Assembly (NCBI GenBank): GCA_017446885.1
Contig: JAFSOR010000018.1
Coordinates: 64,758 to 117,959, forward strand
Origin: Spirochaetia bacterium
Lineage (GTDB): Bacteria > Spirochaetota > Spirochaetia > CADAEX01
DNA length: 53,202 nt
Direction: 5' to 3'
Part shown: positions 31,330 through 41,283 of the stretch, in pieces
Position numbering within the stretch: position 1 is the first letter of the stretch
Layout: the number at the start of each line of letters is the position of its first letter
Translations under genes and position numbers: made by a program
Notes under the pieces: model-generated
What the model saw: the letters and a program-made list of their open reading frames with translations, nothing else
What the model was told of the DNA's origin: nothing
Databases searched by the model: none

Positions 31330-32337
31330 ATGGATAATAAAACACTGCTTGAAGTAAAAGATTTAGCAATATATTTCAACCTTAGAGAAGGAGTTCTTAA
31401 AGCGATTGACGGCATAAGTTTCAATGTCGACAGAAACTCAACTGTCGGAATAGTAGGAGAAAGCGGTTCCGGTAAAAGTGTCACAGCACAGGCTATAATG
31501 CGTATACTGCCTGAAACTGCCGAGATAAAGACTGGAGAGATCAATTACTACAAGGATTCTGACAATCCTATAAAGATTCATGAACTTCCTGATAAAAGCC
31601 CTATCCTATGTGATATAAGAGGCAAGGATATAAGTATGATCTTCCAGGAGCCTATGAGTGCCTTCTCGCCACTGCATACCATAGGACATCAGATGATCGA
31701 ATGCCTCAGGCTCCACACCCCTATGACCAAGCAGGAGGCAAGAGAACGGGCTATTGAGATGCTGGCCAAGGTTGGAATCTCAAACCCCGAGAAACGGGTG
31801 GACCAGTACTCCTTCGAGCTTTCAGGAGGAATGAGACAGCGTGCCATGATCGCAATCGCCCTCTCCACAAACCCTTCTATAGTGATTGCCGATGAGCCTA
31901 CCACATCCCTGGATGTGACAATACAGGCACAGATTCTTAAGCTTATGAAAGATATGCAGGAAGAGTTCAACATGAGCATTATCTTCATAACACACAACTT
32001 GGGTGTAATAGCTCAGATGGCAGATATGATCCAGGTTATGTATCTTGGAAAGATAATGGAAGCTGGAACTGCCGAGGAGATTTTCTACGAGCCCCGGCAT
32101 CCTTACACCATAAATCTTCTCAAGGCAATCCCCAAGATAGGAAGCAATGCAAACGGAAGGCTTGAGGCTATCCCTGGCCAGATACCAGGACCATTCGATA
32201 TCCCCAAGGGCTGCAAGTTCTGCACCAGATGCCCATCTGCGATAAAAGGACTGTGCGACGTAAGGACACCTGAACTCAAGATGTTCTCCGAGACCCACAG
32301 TGTATCCTGCTGGAAATGCCTTGAACAGGAGAAATAG
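31330..32337 (+). CDS. ABC transporter ATPase, DppD/OppD type
   Basis: 335 residues. Walker A GESGSGKS, signature LSGGMRQR, Walker B VIADEPTTSLD, and the oligopeptide-type C-terminal extension with GCKFCTRCP. This Cys-rich end can hold an iron-sulfur cluster in some DppD/F proteins. ATG 31330 is preceded by GAGGTGA. The gene is 8 bases after the permease gene and 3 bases before the DppF gene. Confidence 0.95.
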   Translation: MDNKTLLEVKDLAIYFNLREGVLKAIDGISFNVDRNSTVGIVGESGSGKSVTAQAIMRILPETAEIKTGEINYYKDSDNPIKIHELPDKSPILCDIRGKDISMIFQEPMSAFSPLHTIGHQMIECLRLHTPMTKQEARERAIEMLAKVGISNPEKRVDQYSFELSGGMRQRAMIAIALSTNPSIVIADEPTTSLDVTIQAQILKLMKDMQEEFNMSIIFITHNLGVIAQMADMIQVMYLGKIMEAGTAEEIFYEPRHPYTINLLKAIPKIGSNANGRLEAIPGQIPGPFDIPKGCKFCTRCPSAIKGLCDVRTPELKMFSETHSVSCWKCLEQEK

Positions 32338-32340
32338 GAC

Positions 32341-33351
32341 ATGGAAGACAATATTCTTATCGTAAAAAACCTTAGCAAAGAGTTTCCTATCTATAAAGGT
32401 CTTCTGAGAAAAAAGAGCGCCATTGTGAAGGCGGTGAATGATGTCTCCTTCGAGATTCACCGCGGCGAGACATTGGGACTGGTAGGAGAAAGCGGCTCCG
32501 GCAAGACCACTCTTGGCCGTCTTATACTGAGGGCTATCGAGCCTACTTCAGGAGAGGTGACCTACAATTTTGCCGACGAGACAAATGTGGATTTCCTTAA
32601 GCTGAATAAGAAACAGCTCAAAAAAACCAGGACTAAAATCCAGATGGTGTTCCAGGATCCTTATTCTTCTCTGAACCCCCGTATGACAGTCAGGGATATA
32701 ATTGCAGAGACGCTTGTGGCAAACAAGACCATGAGCAGAAGCGAGATAGACAATAGGGTCCGGGAGATTGCAGACCTGTGCAAGCTGAATCTGGAGCATT
32801 TAAGGCGTTTCCCCCATGCTTTTTCCGGAGGACAGCGGCAGCGTATTGGAATTGCCAGAGCATTGGCAGTGAACCCGGAGTTTGTGGTATGTGATGAATC
32901 TGTATCGGCTCTTGACGTGTCGGTGCAGGCCGAGATCATAAACCTGTTCAAGGAGCTTCAGGTGATCAAGAATATCACATACCTTTTTATTGCCCACGAT
33001 CTGAGCATTGTCGAACATATAAGCGACCGGATCATAGTAATGTATCTGGGGCAGATTGTTGAGGAGGCCGATAAAAAGACCCTGTTCGAGAACCCGATGC
33101 ATCCTTATACAGAAGCCCTTATGTCTGCTATACCGGAACCGGATCCGCTCCGCAAGATGGCACCTATCTTCCTGGAGGGAGAGATCCCTAACCCGATGAA
33201 TCTTCCAACAGGCTGCTACTTCCACCCGCGCTGCCATTACGCAACAGAACAGTGCAAGAAGGAGATGCCATGCCTCAGATGTTTTGGCAACCACAAGGTG
33301 GCCTGCCACCGGGCAGAGGAGCTTCATTTAAAGCAGTACATAAAATATTAA
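32341..33351 (+). CDS. ABC transporter ATPase, DppF/OppF type
   Basis: 336 residues. Walker [25 protein letters not shown], signature FSGGQRQR, Walker [17 protein letters not shown] and a C-terminal oligopeptide domain with [11 protein letters not shown]. It completes a five-gene transporter of one binding protein, two permeases and two ATPases. The isomerase gene follows after 20 bases. Confidence 0.95.
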   Translation: MEDNILIVKNLSKEFPIYKGLLRKKSAIVKAVNDVSFEIHRGETLGLVGESGSGKTTLGRLILRAIEPTSGEVTYNFADETNVDFLKLNKKQLKKTRTKIQMVFQDPYSSLNPRMTVRDIIAETLVANKTMSRSEIDNRVREIADLCKLNLEHLRRFPHAFSGGQRQRIGIARALAVNPEFVVCDESVSALDVSVQAEIINLFKELQVIKNITYLFIAHDLSIVEHISDRIIVMYLGQIVEEADKKTLFENPMHPYTEALMSAIPEPDPLRKMAPIFLEGEIPNPMNLPTGCYFHPRCHYATEQCKKEMPCLRCFGNHKVACHRAEELHLKQYIKY

Positions 33352-33371
33352 ACACCAGTGGAGAGAGAAAA

Positions 33372-34268
33372 ATGGAAAACAACCTTAAGAACTTACGTTT
33401 TGTACCCTGCTACGATGGTTTTCTGTCTGGCAACAAATCAGCCTCCGAAATCATTGATATCTGCAAGGCTTCAGGATTTTATGGAATCGAGGGACATGCC
33501 GAATATGGCATTTTTGACGCTTCAGTAGATGAACTTACAAAGACAGGCGAATCATTCAAGGCTGCTGGCCTTTCTATAGATACCTACCACCTGCCTTGGG
33601 AAGACAAAGTGCTGGATGATATTTCAACCCTGTATGAATGCGACCGCTCCAGAGTTGTGGAAAAAGCTAAGCGGTGGATCGAGAAAGCTGTGGCTGTGGG
33701 CAGCACCATAGGTGTAATGCATCCCTGCAACCGCCGCCGGCATAACGGTCTTCTCTGCTACGATATAGCAATTGAAGGTGAAGACCGGATATTCGGACAG
33801 GTTCATAAATCGCTGCAGGAGCTTTTAAAGTTCTGCGAGCAGTTCAATTTCAAGCTGGCAATTGAGAACTTTGTCCCCTACACTGGCGGAATGCTTGGAA
33901 GCCGTAACGAGCATATGATAAGAATTTACGAGGAGAACAAGCATCCGCTCTTAGGATTCTGCCTTGATACAGGACATGCTCTTATGGCTTATGGGAAAGA
34001 TGTGATGAGTGCCTATTATGCCATGGAGGAGCACATTATCGCCTTCCATCTTGCCGACAATGCCGGCGACAGGGATTCCCATATCCTGCCTGGACATGGA
34101 AACTTCCCATGGGGCGACTTCTTCAAGGCTCTTAACAAACGTGGATTCACTGGCAATGTCTGTGTAGAGACTCCTCCGTTTGATATTGGACCAAACTATT
34201 CCATCGAATCATGGTGCAAGATGTTCAGGGAGCTTAATGAACTGGTGGAGAAATCCCTGGAGGATTGA
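33372..34268 (+). CDS. Sugar phosphate isomerase/epimerase-family TIM barrel, copy 1
   Basis: 298 residues from ATG 33372 with GGAGAG 6-7 bases upstream; the open frame overlapping the ATPase gene is not coding. AP endonuclease 2-type barrel: early DICKASGFYGIEG, metal site in LAIENFVPYTGG, GFCLDTGHALMAYG, HLADNAGDRDSHILPGHG and CVETPPFDIGP. Such enzymes (xylose isomerase-like, IolE/IolI, hydroxypyruvate isomerase) act on sugars taken up by nearby transporters. Its closest relative is the next gene. Confidence 0.88.
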   Translation: MENNLKNLRFVPCYDGFLSGNKSASEIIDICKASGFYGIEGHAEYGIFDASVDELTKTGESFKAAGLSIDTYHLPWEDKVLDDISTLYECDRSRVVEKAKRWIEKAVAVGSTIGVMHPCNRRRHNGLLCYDIAIEGEDRIFGQVHKSLQELLKFCEQFNFKLAIENFVPYTGGMLGSRNEHMIRIYEENKHPLLGFCLDTGHALMAYGKDVMSAYYAMEEHIIAFHLADNAGDRDSHILPGHGNFPWGDFFKALNKRGFTGNVCVETPPFDIGPNYSIESWCKMFRELNELVEKSLED

Positions 34269-35170
34269 TGGAGAACAACATTAAGAATTTACACTTTGTA
34301 CCATCCTATGATACAGGCGTAATGCAGTCCAGAAAGACTCCTGAAGAAATAATAGTAATGTGCAAAAAAGCAGGTTTCTATGGCATAGAGGGAACTGCCG
34401 AGGAAGGAATATTCAATGGCCCTCTTTCCAGGCTTTCGAAAATCGGCGAAGCCTTCAAGAAAGCAGGACTTTCGATAGATACCTTCCATCTCCCTTTTGA
34501 GAAGCCTGTGCTTGACGATATTGCCGCCCTCTATGAGAGTGACAGAATACGGGTCGTGGAAAGGATGAAATACTGGATTGAGCGGGCTGTGGCATGCGGA
34601 GCCCACATAGGTATCCTTCATCCTACATCCAGAAGAAAAGTGAATGGAATCAGTTGCTATGATGCTGATTTTGAGGGACTTGACCGTATCTGCGGACAGG
34701 CAAATAAAACTATACAAGCCCTTCTTAAGTTCGGCGAACAGTTTGACTTTAAGATTGCACTGGAGAACATGACACCTTATACAGGTGGAAGATTTGGAAG
34801 CAAAAACGAACACCTTAAAAAGCTGTACCAGGAGAATGCACATCCCAATCTGGGCTTCTGCCTTGATACAGGACATGCCCTGTTATCATACGGGAAAGAT
34901 GCTATGAAAGCCTACTATGCTATGGAGGAACACCTTATTGCCTTCCACCTGGCCGACAACGCCGGCGACCGGGATTCGCACCTCCAGCCTGGCAGGGGCA
35001 ATTTCCCTTGGGGCGACTTCTTCAAGGCCTTGAATCAGAAAGGATTCAACGATACTGTATGCGTAGAAACACCTCCATTCGATATTGGCCCTAACTTCAC
35101 AACAGAAGCGTGGTGCAACATGTTCAGGGAAATGAATGAATTAGTTGATAAATCTATTAAAGAGAATTAA
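34268..35170 (+). CDS. Sugar phosphate isomerase/epimerase-family TIM barrel, copy 2
   Basis: 300 residues. Same motifs as the preceding gene (ALENMTPYTGG, GFCLDTGHALLSYG, HLADNAGDRDSHLQPGRG, CVETPPFDIGP), more than half of the residues identical by eye, so the pair arose by tandem duplication. ATG 34268 overlaps the TGA stop of copy 1 as TGATG. Retention of both suggests two related substrates or steps. A terminator follows at 35198. Confidence 0.88.
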   Translation: MENNIKNLHFVPSYDTGVMQSRKTPEEIIVMCKKAGFYGIEGTAEEGIFNGPLSRLSKIGEAFKKAGLSIDTFHLPFEKPVLDDIAALYESDRIRVVERMKYWIERAVACGAHIGILHPTSRRKVNGISCYDADFEGLDRICGQANKTIQALLKFGEQFDFKIALENMTPYTGGRFGSKNEHLKKLYQENAHPNLGFCLDTGHALLSYGKDAMKAYYAMEEHLIAFHLADNAGDRDSHLQPGRGNFPWGDFFKALNQKGFNDTVCVETPPFDIGPNFTTEAWCNMFREMNELVDKSIKEN

Positions 35171-35197
35171 CAATAGGTAATTCTCCTAAGATTTGCT

Positions 35198-35228
35198 GCC
35201 ATCCTGTGTAAAAGCAGGATGGCTTTTC
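35198..35228. terminator. Terminator between the transport-isomerase operon and the response regulator
   Basis: GCCATCCTG (35198-35206) pairs with CAGGATGGC (35215-35223), 8-base loop, followed by TTTTCATTTCTT on the plus strand. It overlaps the end of the response regulator gene and may work for both directions. Confidence 0.75.
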
Positions 35229-35952
35229 ATTTCTTGCTGTCCCGGTACTCCACAGGGGTGAAACCGGTGTACTTCTTGAACAGCCTGCCGAAATAAGAGG
35301 GGTCATCATAACCGATCTTCTCCGAAATCTCATAGGTTTTCTGCGCTGTCTCCAGAAGCATCTTCTTAGCCTCTTCCATCCGTATTCTGATAAGATAATC
35401 CCAGATAGTCACCCCTGTCTCTTTCTTGAAGATATTGCAGAAGTAATTCTTGCTCAAGGAGACATAGTTGGATATTTTGTTCAGATTTATATTCTCCTGA
35501 AAATTCTTCTCAATATACTCACAGGCCAGCCGGACCGGCAATGTCATCCCTTCGGTGTCAAAATGACCCGACAGCTTGTTATTCGTATTGATATTATAGA
35601 TAGCTTTTTCCAAAAGCTTTTTAAGTTCGGCTTCGTTTATAGGCTTAAGGAGATATCCTGTGACACCGTAGTCCAGAGCCTTGCGTGCATACTCAAAGGT
35701 CCCATAGGCTGTAAGTATAAGAATCTCGCAGTTATAGCTGTTTGCTTTTATCCATTCTATAAGCTCAAAGCCGTTCATATCGGGCATCATTATATCGGTA
35801 AGTATGATATCGGGAAGATTTTCCTTTATTATATCCATTGCATCCGTAGCACTTTCGGCATACTCAGGTACAATATCAAAAGCACTCCAGTCTACTGTGG
35901 CCTTCAAAATTTCAAAGCTTGTCCTTTCATCATCAATCATCAGTAATCGCAT
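35227..35952 (-). CDS. AraC-type response regulator (YesN-like)
   Basis: 240 residues. Receiver domain with MIDDE acidic pocket, phosphoacceptor Asp53 in ILTDIMMPDMNG and conserved Lys in YLLKPI. C-terminal AraC-type double helix-turn-helix (KNYFCNIFKKETGVTIWDYL, DPSYFGRLFKKYTGFTPVEYR). This class usually controls carbohydrate uptake operons; the neighbour is the ABC-isomerase operon. Overlaps the sensor kinase gene by 13 bases. Confidence 0.93.
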   Translation of the reverse strand: MRLLMIDDERTSFEILKATVDWSAFDIVPEYAESATDAMDIIKENLPDIILTDIMMPDMNGFELIEWIKANSYNCEILILTAYGTFEYARKALDYGVTGYLLKPINEAELKKLLEKAIYNINTNNKLSGHFDTEGMTLPVRLACEYIEKNFQENINLNKISNYVSLSKNYFCNIFKKETGVTIWDYLIRIRMEEAKKMLLETAQKTYEISEKIGYDDPSYFGRLFKKYTGFTPVEYRDSKK

Positions 35953-37541
35953 AGTATATCCGGTATCCTTATAATTATTTCAGTCCCCTGCCCTATAGCA
36001 GAACTGATACTGAGTCCATACCTCATTCCATATTTCATCTTAATACGGCTGTTCACATTCATAAGTCCAAGATTGTGGTGGAATGCAGCTGTCGTCTCTG
36101 CCTCAAGACAGCCCTGTATATATTTAAGCCTTCCACTTTCTATGCCATTTCCATTGTCTTGAATCTTAAATATATTTTCTCTTCTGGCATTGGAAACAGT
36201 AATCTTTATCTCAAGATCCCGGTCAGGTCTGGGACCATATTTTATGGAATTCTCCACCACGGGCTGCAGCAGCAGTTTGAGCATCTGATGATCCATAATC
36301 TGTTCTGGACATTCTATGGACAGGATAATGCTTTTCTTGAACCGCATCTGGTTTATCGCAACATAATTGCGTATGCTGTCCAGTTCCTCTTTTACAGAGA
36401 CATTCTTATCCTGATCATAAAGGCCATAATGCATAAGGTTTCCAAGCATATCAATGGTTTTAATGATATCTGAATTCTGACTGTTTAAAGCCATAAGTTT
36501 CATGGAATTCAAGGTGTTAAGAAGAAAATGCGGATTTATCTGATCCTGAAGTGTCTTTATGCTTGCCTGTGTTGTGAATATCTCTTTCTCGTAGACCTCT
36601 CTGGTCAATGACGCAATCTTATCTATCATCATGTCCAGCTTATCGCTCAGCTCTGTTATCTCCTGGTAACTGTCATCATGCAGCTTTATGTCAAACCGTC
36701 CACGGGAGATGAATGTTATGAGCTCCTTCATGCGGTTGATGGGATGGAAGACCCTCTTCTCCAGTATGATATTCTGTACAAAGAGCCACAGGATAAAGAT
36801 AATAAAAACTATGACGATTGACAGCTTAAGTTTGGAGATATCATCCTCTATCTTGGAATAATCGACATGAAGCTCAAGGTACAGATTATTCTTCATGGCA
36901 TAGCGGAAGACTCTGTCGAATTTGCTGTCGTAGAAATGGTTTTCCAGTATCACATAACTTTTTAAGGAATCGTAAAGCATAGTTTTCTCAAGGACAGCCC
37001 CTGCATTCTTTAAGGTGGCAAGAAGAACATTCAAATAGTTTCTATCCAGAAAAACTATAATATAAAGATTGTCATCCATGGGATAGATAACCGAAACTTC
37101 GTTGTAAACAGATAAATCATATAAATCCCTGATCGGCGATGTTGAGAAAAAATAAAGGTCGTCGGTAGTCTGGAAACTGCCTGAGTAGAAAAAAGCATCA
37201 GGGTTTTCTGGATAATAACGGACAGGAACAGGATATTCGCCATCTGTACGCTTTAAAAAGCCAGAACGCAGCACTGCCTTTTCTTTGGAAATTTCTCCAA
37301 TCTTTCTTTCCAATGGGATATCTGACTTCACAACACCTAAAATAGAACTGGCAGTCTTTTCAAAGAACACATCCAGGTATTTGGCCGTCAATTGGACTTC
37401 GTTCTCGTACTTTGATTTATTTATGTCATAAATGATGGTGATTGCAACATTGAACACAAACAGAAATATCGAGAAAAACAGCAGAATAAGCGAAATAATG
37501 GCGTGAGAGAAAATAATGTTCTTAAGGCTTCTGCCTTTCAC
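35940..37541 (-). CDS. Sensor histidine kinase, YesM-like (His_kinase family)
   Basis: 533 residues. Two membrane segments at residues about 12-32 and 250-275 flank a 220-residue extracytoplasmic sensor domain; a HAMP-like linker follows. The phosphorylated His is in QDQINPHFLLNTLNSMKLM (PF06580 type), and the ATPase domain has LLLQPVVENSIKYGP and a QDNGNGIESGR G-box. It should sense an external sugar or derivative and phosphorylate the overlapping YesN-like regulator. It begins 9 bases after the alanine racemase stop, so readthrough from alr is possible. Confidence 0.92.
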   Translation of the reverse strand: MKGRSLKNIIFSHAIISLILLFFSIFLFVFNVAITIIYDINKSKYENEVQLTAKYLDVFFEKTASSILGVVKSDIPLERKIGEISKEKAVLRSGFLKRTDGEYPVPVRYYPENPDAFFYSGSFQTTDDLYFFSTSPIRDLYDLSVYNEVSVIYPMDDNLYIIVFLDRNYLNVLLATLKNAGAVLEKTMLYDSLKSYVILENHFYDSKFDRVFRYAMKNNLYLELHVDYSKIEDDISKLKLSIVIVFIIFILWLFVQNIILEKRVFHPINRMKELITFISRGRFDIKLHDDSYQEITELSDKLDMMIDKIASLTREVYEKEIFTTQASIKTLQDQINPHFLLNTLNSMKLMALNSQNSDIIKTIDMLGNLMHYGLYDQDKNVSVKEELDSIRNYVAINQMRFKKSIILSIECPEQIMDHQMLKLLLQPVVENSIKYGPRPDRDLEIKITVSNARRENIFKIQDNGNGIESGRLKYIQGCLEAETTAAFHHNLGLMNVNSRIKMKYGMRYGLSISSAIGQGTEIIIRIPDILCDY

Positions 37542-37550
37542 GCAGCCCCC

Positions 37551-38669
37551 TTATTCTACGTAAATCCGCGGTACCCTCGGGTTGATATTGCACAGGAGCT
37601 CGTAGGAGATAGTGTTACAGATATCGGCTGCCTCAAAGGCATCCATAGCCCCTTTCTCTGTTCCGAACAGAATGACCTCGTCATCGGGCTTTACCCCATA
37701 GGGATTGGTCCCCAGGTCCACCATGAACTGGTCCATGCATACACGGCCTGCAAGCGGATAGCACCTGCCATTTATGCATACCCGGCCTTTGTTGGAAAGA
37801 AGCCTGTTGTAGCCGTCGGCATACCCGGCCCCTATGACAGCAATGGTGGTGTCCTCCTGAGCCTGCCATGTAAAGCCGTAGGAGACCTTCTCCCCTTTCC
37901 GCACATCCTTTACCTGAAGCACATGGGATACAAAATCCATCACCGGCCTAAGGTCCAGTTTGCCCTCGGTTTCCCTGCTGGGGGCATAGCCGTATATAAG
38001 GATTCCGGGCCTCACCATGTCAAACCAGGTCTCGGGGTACGAGATTATGGCACCGGATGCGGCGCTGTGGATGACAGGAATCTCTATTCCTGCCCCTTTT
38101 ATGCTGTCTATTGCTCTATTGAAATTATCTATCTGTTTTCTGGTATCTGCCACATCCACATCGCTAAAAGTATCGGAGACAGCAAAGTGGGTGCAGGCTC
38201 CTGCCAGCTCAAGATATGGGCTTGATTCTATATAGCGGGCCAAAGGCAGTGCATCTTCCCACCTGCATCCGGCACGGTTCATGCCAGAATCGACCTTAAG
38301 GTGGACTTTTACTTTTTTGCCAGATTCTGAGGCTGCCTGCTCCACCGCCTGTGCATACTCAAGGCACGAGACAAAGGGCTGGATATCGTATTCTGCCAAG
38401 CAGCCAAGCCCCTCGGTTATACAGCCGCGGTAGATAAGTATAGGCAGCTTTATACCAGCCTTGCGGAGCCTTATTCCCTCGGACACATCGGCAATTCCGG
38501 CCGCATCCACAAGACCGCTTTTCTCGGCAGCTTTAACCAGGACCTCGGACCCATGACCGTAGCAGTCGGCTTTGGCAGCCATGCAGATCTTGCGCCCTGT
38601 CATCCTCTTTATCTCTTTAAGGTTATGAATAAAATTAGATACATTGATTTTAGCGTATGTTACAGGCAT
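37551..38669 (-). CDS. alr: Alanine racemase
   Basis: PLP enzyme that makes D-alanine for peptidoglycan. The PLP lysine is in ICMAAKADCYGHG near residue 34, and the C-terminal catalytic Tyr region VSYGFTWQAQEDT and LAGRVCMDQFMVD are present. 372 residues is standard. ATG 38669 has a TGATAAAAT extended -10 six bases upstream, indicating leaderless transcription from inside the end of the MATE gene; cotranscription with the two-component genes is also possible. Confidence 0.95.
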   Translation of the reverse strand: MPVTYAKINVSNFIHNLKEIKRMTGRKICMAAKADCYGHGSEVLVKAAEKSGLVDAAGIADVSEGIRLRKAGIKLPILIYRGCITEGLGCLAEYDIQPFVSCLEYAQAVEQAASESGKKVKVHLKVDSGMNRAGCRWEDALPLARYIESSPYLELAGACTHFAVSDTFSDVDVADTRKQIDNFNRAIDSIKGAGIEIPVIHSAASGAIISYPETWFDMVRPGILIYGYAPSRETEGKLDLRPVMDFVSHVLQVKDVRKGEKVSYGFTWQAQEDTTIAVIGAGYADGYNRLLSNKGRVCINGRCYPLAGRVCMDQFMVDLGTNPYGVKPDDEVILFGTEKGAMDAFEAADICNTISYELLCNINPRVPRIYVE

Positions 38670-38675
38670 ACTTCT

Positions 38676-38681
38676 ATTTTA
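38676..38681 (-). promoter_or_regulatory. Extended -10 box (TGATAAAAT) of alr
   Basis: TAAAAT on the minus strand, preceded by TGA and 6 bases before ATG 38669. No Shine-Dalgarno present, fitting a leaderless start. Confidence 0.4.
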
Positions 38682-40016
38682 TCAGTCTGGAATTGATTTG
38701 TAAATCTTAAGAAAATAAAAAATTGCGGCCGCTCCTGTGATTATCCAAGAGAAGATATAGAGCAGGTAAAGCGATTCTATAGTCTTGAAGAATGCGAATA
38801 TAGTGAATATCCAGATAAGACGGAATACGCAGGAGCCCATTATGATTATGAACGACGGCACCAGGGTCTTTCCCAGTCCCCGGGCCGCAGCCACAGAACC
38901 ATCCATTGTAGCCGAGATGCAGAATGAGAATGACATTATGAAAAGTTTTTTCATTCCCTCATCAATCACTGTGCTGTCGCTGGAGAAAATACCGATCAGA
39001 GCCCTGCCGTTGGCATAGAACAGGCCGCCGAGGACGGCACCTGCAATAAAAGCAAACCCCATGCTTATAAGATAAGACTGGAATATTCTCTTTTTGTTCC
39101 CGGCACCGTAGTTCTGCCCCACAAAAGTGGCACCAGCTATGTAGAATGCAGCCATTGTCTGGTACACCAGCACATCCAGCCTGTCCTCGGCGGCGACCCC
39201 CGCAACTGTGATTGCATCAAAGGAGTTAACGCCCATCTGCACAAAGCTGTTGGCCAGGGCAAACACCGAATGCTGAAGCCCTGCAGGCAATCCTATCTTA
39301 AGTATGTGTATGGCACTTTTGCCGTTAAAGAACAGGTTGGAGAATTTTATACCCAGCTGCGGGGTACGGCGGAACACAGCATTCAGCACCAGCACAGCAG
39401 AGACCCCCTGGCTTAGGGCGGTGGCCAGGGCTACTCCCGACACTCCCATCCCGAATGCAACTATGAACAGTATATCCAGTGCCACATTTATGACCCCGGC
39501 CACCATCAGGTAGACAAGGGGCCTTTTGGTGTCGCCCATGGCGTTCAGGACTGCGTTGCCAAAGTTGTACAGCGCCAGGGCAGGCAAGCCCATCATGCAG
39601 ATGCAGAAGTAGAGGACTGCGCTCTCCATAAGCTCGGGCTTTGTGTTCATGGCAGAAAGCACTGGGCGGCAAAGCAGTATGCCTAAAACCATAAGCACAA
39701 TGCCCGATGCAAGGCATACAAAGAAAGCTGTGTAAATGGTGGCATTCCTAAGGTTGTCCCGCTTTGCCCCCACATAGTAGGCCACGATAGCATTTACACC
39801 GCTGGCTATTCCTATGAGCATTCCTATATAGAAATAGATAGGGGTGGTGGTTGAGCCCACTGCCCCCAGCGCCGCAGTTCCTGCAAAGCGCCCTGCCACT
39901 GCCACATCGGCAATGTTGAACAGCACCTGCAGCATGTTGGTGAATATAAGAGGCACACTGAACAGGAAAATACCTTTATACAGGGACCCCTGGCAGGGAT
40001 CCAGAGAGCTGGCCAT
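38682..40016 (-). CDS. MATE-family efflux transporter
   Basis: 444 residues, 12 membrane segments. The start LFSVPLIFTNMLQVLFNIADVAVAGRFAG and the later VGQNYGAGNKKRIFQSY are the MatE signatures. Probable Na+- or H+-driven export of cationic compounds. ATG 40016 directly follows the TAA stop of the lipoprotein gene (TAAATG), so it is the third gene of an operon starting at 41276. Confidence 0.93.
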   Translation of the reverse strand: MASSLDPCQGSLYKGIFLFSVPLIFTNMLQVLFNIADVAVAGRFAGTAALGAVGSTTTPIYFYIGMLIGIASGVNAIVAYYVGAKRDNLRNATIYTAFFVCLASGIVLMVLGILLCRPVLSAMNTKPELMESAVLYFCICMMGLPALALYNFGNAVLNAMGDTKRPLVYLMVAGVINVALDILFIVAFGMGVSGVALATALSQGVSAVLVLNAVFRRTPQLGIKFSNLFFNGKSAIHILKIGLPAGLQHSVFALANSFVQMGVNSFDAITVAGVAAEDRLDVLVYQTMAAFYIAGATFVGQNYGAGNKKRIFQSYLISMGFAFIAGAVLGGLFYANGRALIGIFSSDSTVIDEGMKKLFIMSFSFCISATMDGSVAAARGLGKTLVPSFIIIMGSCVFRLIWIFTIFAFFKTIESLYLLYIFSWIITGAAAIFYFLKIYKSIPD

Positions 40017-40574
40017 TTATTCTTGGGTTTCCCGCTTTTTCTTTGCAGCTTTCTTTGCTGCCTTGCGCTGCTCTTTCTCAAGCTTTGCCTTGGCCTTGGC
40101 CTCTTTCCGCTTCTGCTTGAACTCTGCTTCGGCAGCCTTTTCCTTGGCAGTCTTCTTGTTGAACAGCCGTTTCCAGAAACCGCCTTTCTCCCGTTCCTCG
40201 GCTATATTCTCAAGCCCCTTGTTTGCCATAAGGGCTGGCCATGCAGGATAGTAGACAGCTTCGTTTGTATTATATTTTTCAAGAATATTTTTAAATCTTT
40301 CCTCGGCATCGTCAAGTTTTCGCTGCTTGAATTTTATGAATGCAATCTCGTACTCTGCCTCGATAATCTTGTTCTTCATGTCAGGATACCGGCGCATGAA
40401 CTCCTCGTAGAACTGGATTGCAAGTTTGTATCTGTTCCAGTCTATGACAGCCTCCTGGGCTTTCTGGAAGAATTCCTCAGGGGTAAGGTCTGGATTCTCA
40501 AGATCCTTCTTAAGGGAATGACACGAGGTGAGCAAAATCATTATTGTCATCATAAAAAGTAAAATTCTTTTCAT
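40017..40574 (-). CDS. Lipoprotein with TPR-like helices and a basic C-terminal coil
   Basis: From ATG 40574, 185 residues. Lipobox LLTSC after a hydrophobic MKRILLFMMTIMI signal; lipidated at Cys19-20. Residues about 30-100 contain helical repeats of TPR type (EEFFQKAQEAVIDWNRYKLA, YEIAFIKFKQRKLDDAEERF), related to BamD/YfiO-type outer membrane assembly lipoproteins. The last 60 residues are an alanine-lysine coiled coil (KAAEAEFKQKRKEAKAKAK). The frame upstream to 40601 lacks a signal and is not used. Second gene of the operon. Confidence 0.7.
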   Translation of the reverse strand: MKRILLFMMTIMILLTSCHSLKKDLENPDLTPEEFFQKAQEAVIDWNRYKLAIQFYEEFMRRYPDMKNKIIEAEYEIAFIKFKQRKLDDAEERFKNILEKYNTNEAVYYPAWPALMANKGLENIAEEREKGGFWKRLFNKKTAKEKAAEAEFKQKRKEAKAKAKLEKEQRKAAKKAAKKKRETQE

Positions 40575-40601
40575 ATTCTTACCATCTTCATATAAACACA
40601 T

Positions 40602-41276
40602 TTAGAAAAAGTAGTAAACCTCTGGTTCAAACTCTTCTCTGTTCTCAGACGGGGCAGTCATCTCCTCAAGGTTTCCCGAGAAGCTCCTTATCTTCCATTT
40701 ATCCCCATCCTTAGCCATAACAAATTCACATATACAGTCGCCGCCATCCATAAAACAGCGGGCAGTCACCTTGGTTTCGCCCTCGCCTGAAATACCGTTA
40801 CCTATCCTTACCGATGTGGGGAAAAACCTGGAATTGTACCATTCATCGAAAAGCATGGTCAAAAGAGTGCGGTTGTCAGCCAGGAAGTAGGCGCCAGGGT
40901 TCTTGGATATCTTTCCTGCCCTGTAGTCCTCGAAAAACAGTGCCACAGCCGACTCGGCAGAATCGCCTTTAAGAGCTGAGTCCACAATCTTTCCGATTAC
41001 AAAGTCATCGGGGACTACCGGATTCGACTTTCCAGCCATAAGAAAGCGCTTTTCGCCATAGTTCTCTATGGTTATTGTATTCTGATGACTTTTCTTTTTA
41101 GTCCTGGAATCGGTTATGCTCTTTTCTATGGCGTTGACCCTGTCCTGGCTGCGCTTTACTCCTTCGGAATCTGAGGCCTGAGCTGTCTCGGATACTCCGT
41201 TGGTGCTTACAGCCCTGTTCTGGTCGCATGAGGTTATGAGCAAAATTATAAAAAGAAAAGACAACAGTTTTCTCAT
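40602..41276 (-). CDS. Lipoprotein, unknown function
   Basis: 224 residues, lipobox LITSC after MRKLLSFLFIIL. The mature part is polar, then a folded domain from residue about 70: LMAGKSNPVVPDDFVIGKIVD, LLTMLFDEWYNSRFF, ending EEFEPEVYYFF. Not recognised. Start ATG 41276 sits 7 bases after a TATAAT, so the transcript is probably leaderless. It is the first gene of the run lipoprotein - TPR lipoprotein - MATE. Confidence 0.65.
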   Translation of the reverse strand: MRKLLSFLFIILLITSCDQNRAVSTNGVSETAQASDSEGVKRSQDRVNAIEKSITDSRTKKKSHQNTITIENYGEKRFLMAGKSNPVVPDDFVIGKIVDSALKGDSAESAVALFFEDYRAGKISKNPGAYFLADNRTLLTMLFDEWYNSRFFPTSVRIGNGISGEGETKVTARCFMDGGDCICEFVMAKDGDKWKIRSFSGNLEEMTAPSENREEFEPEVYYFF

Positions 41277-41283
41277 TATATTA

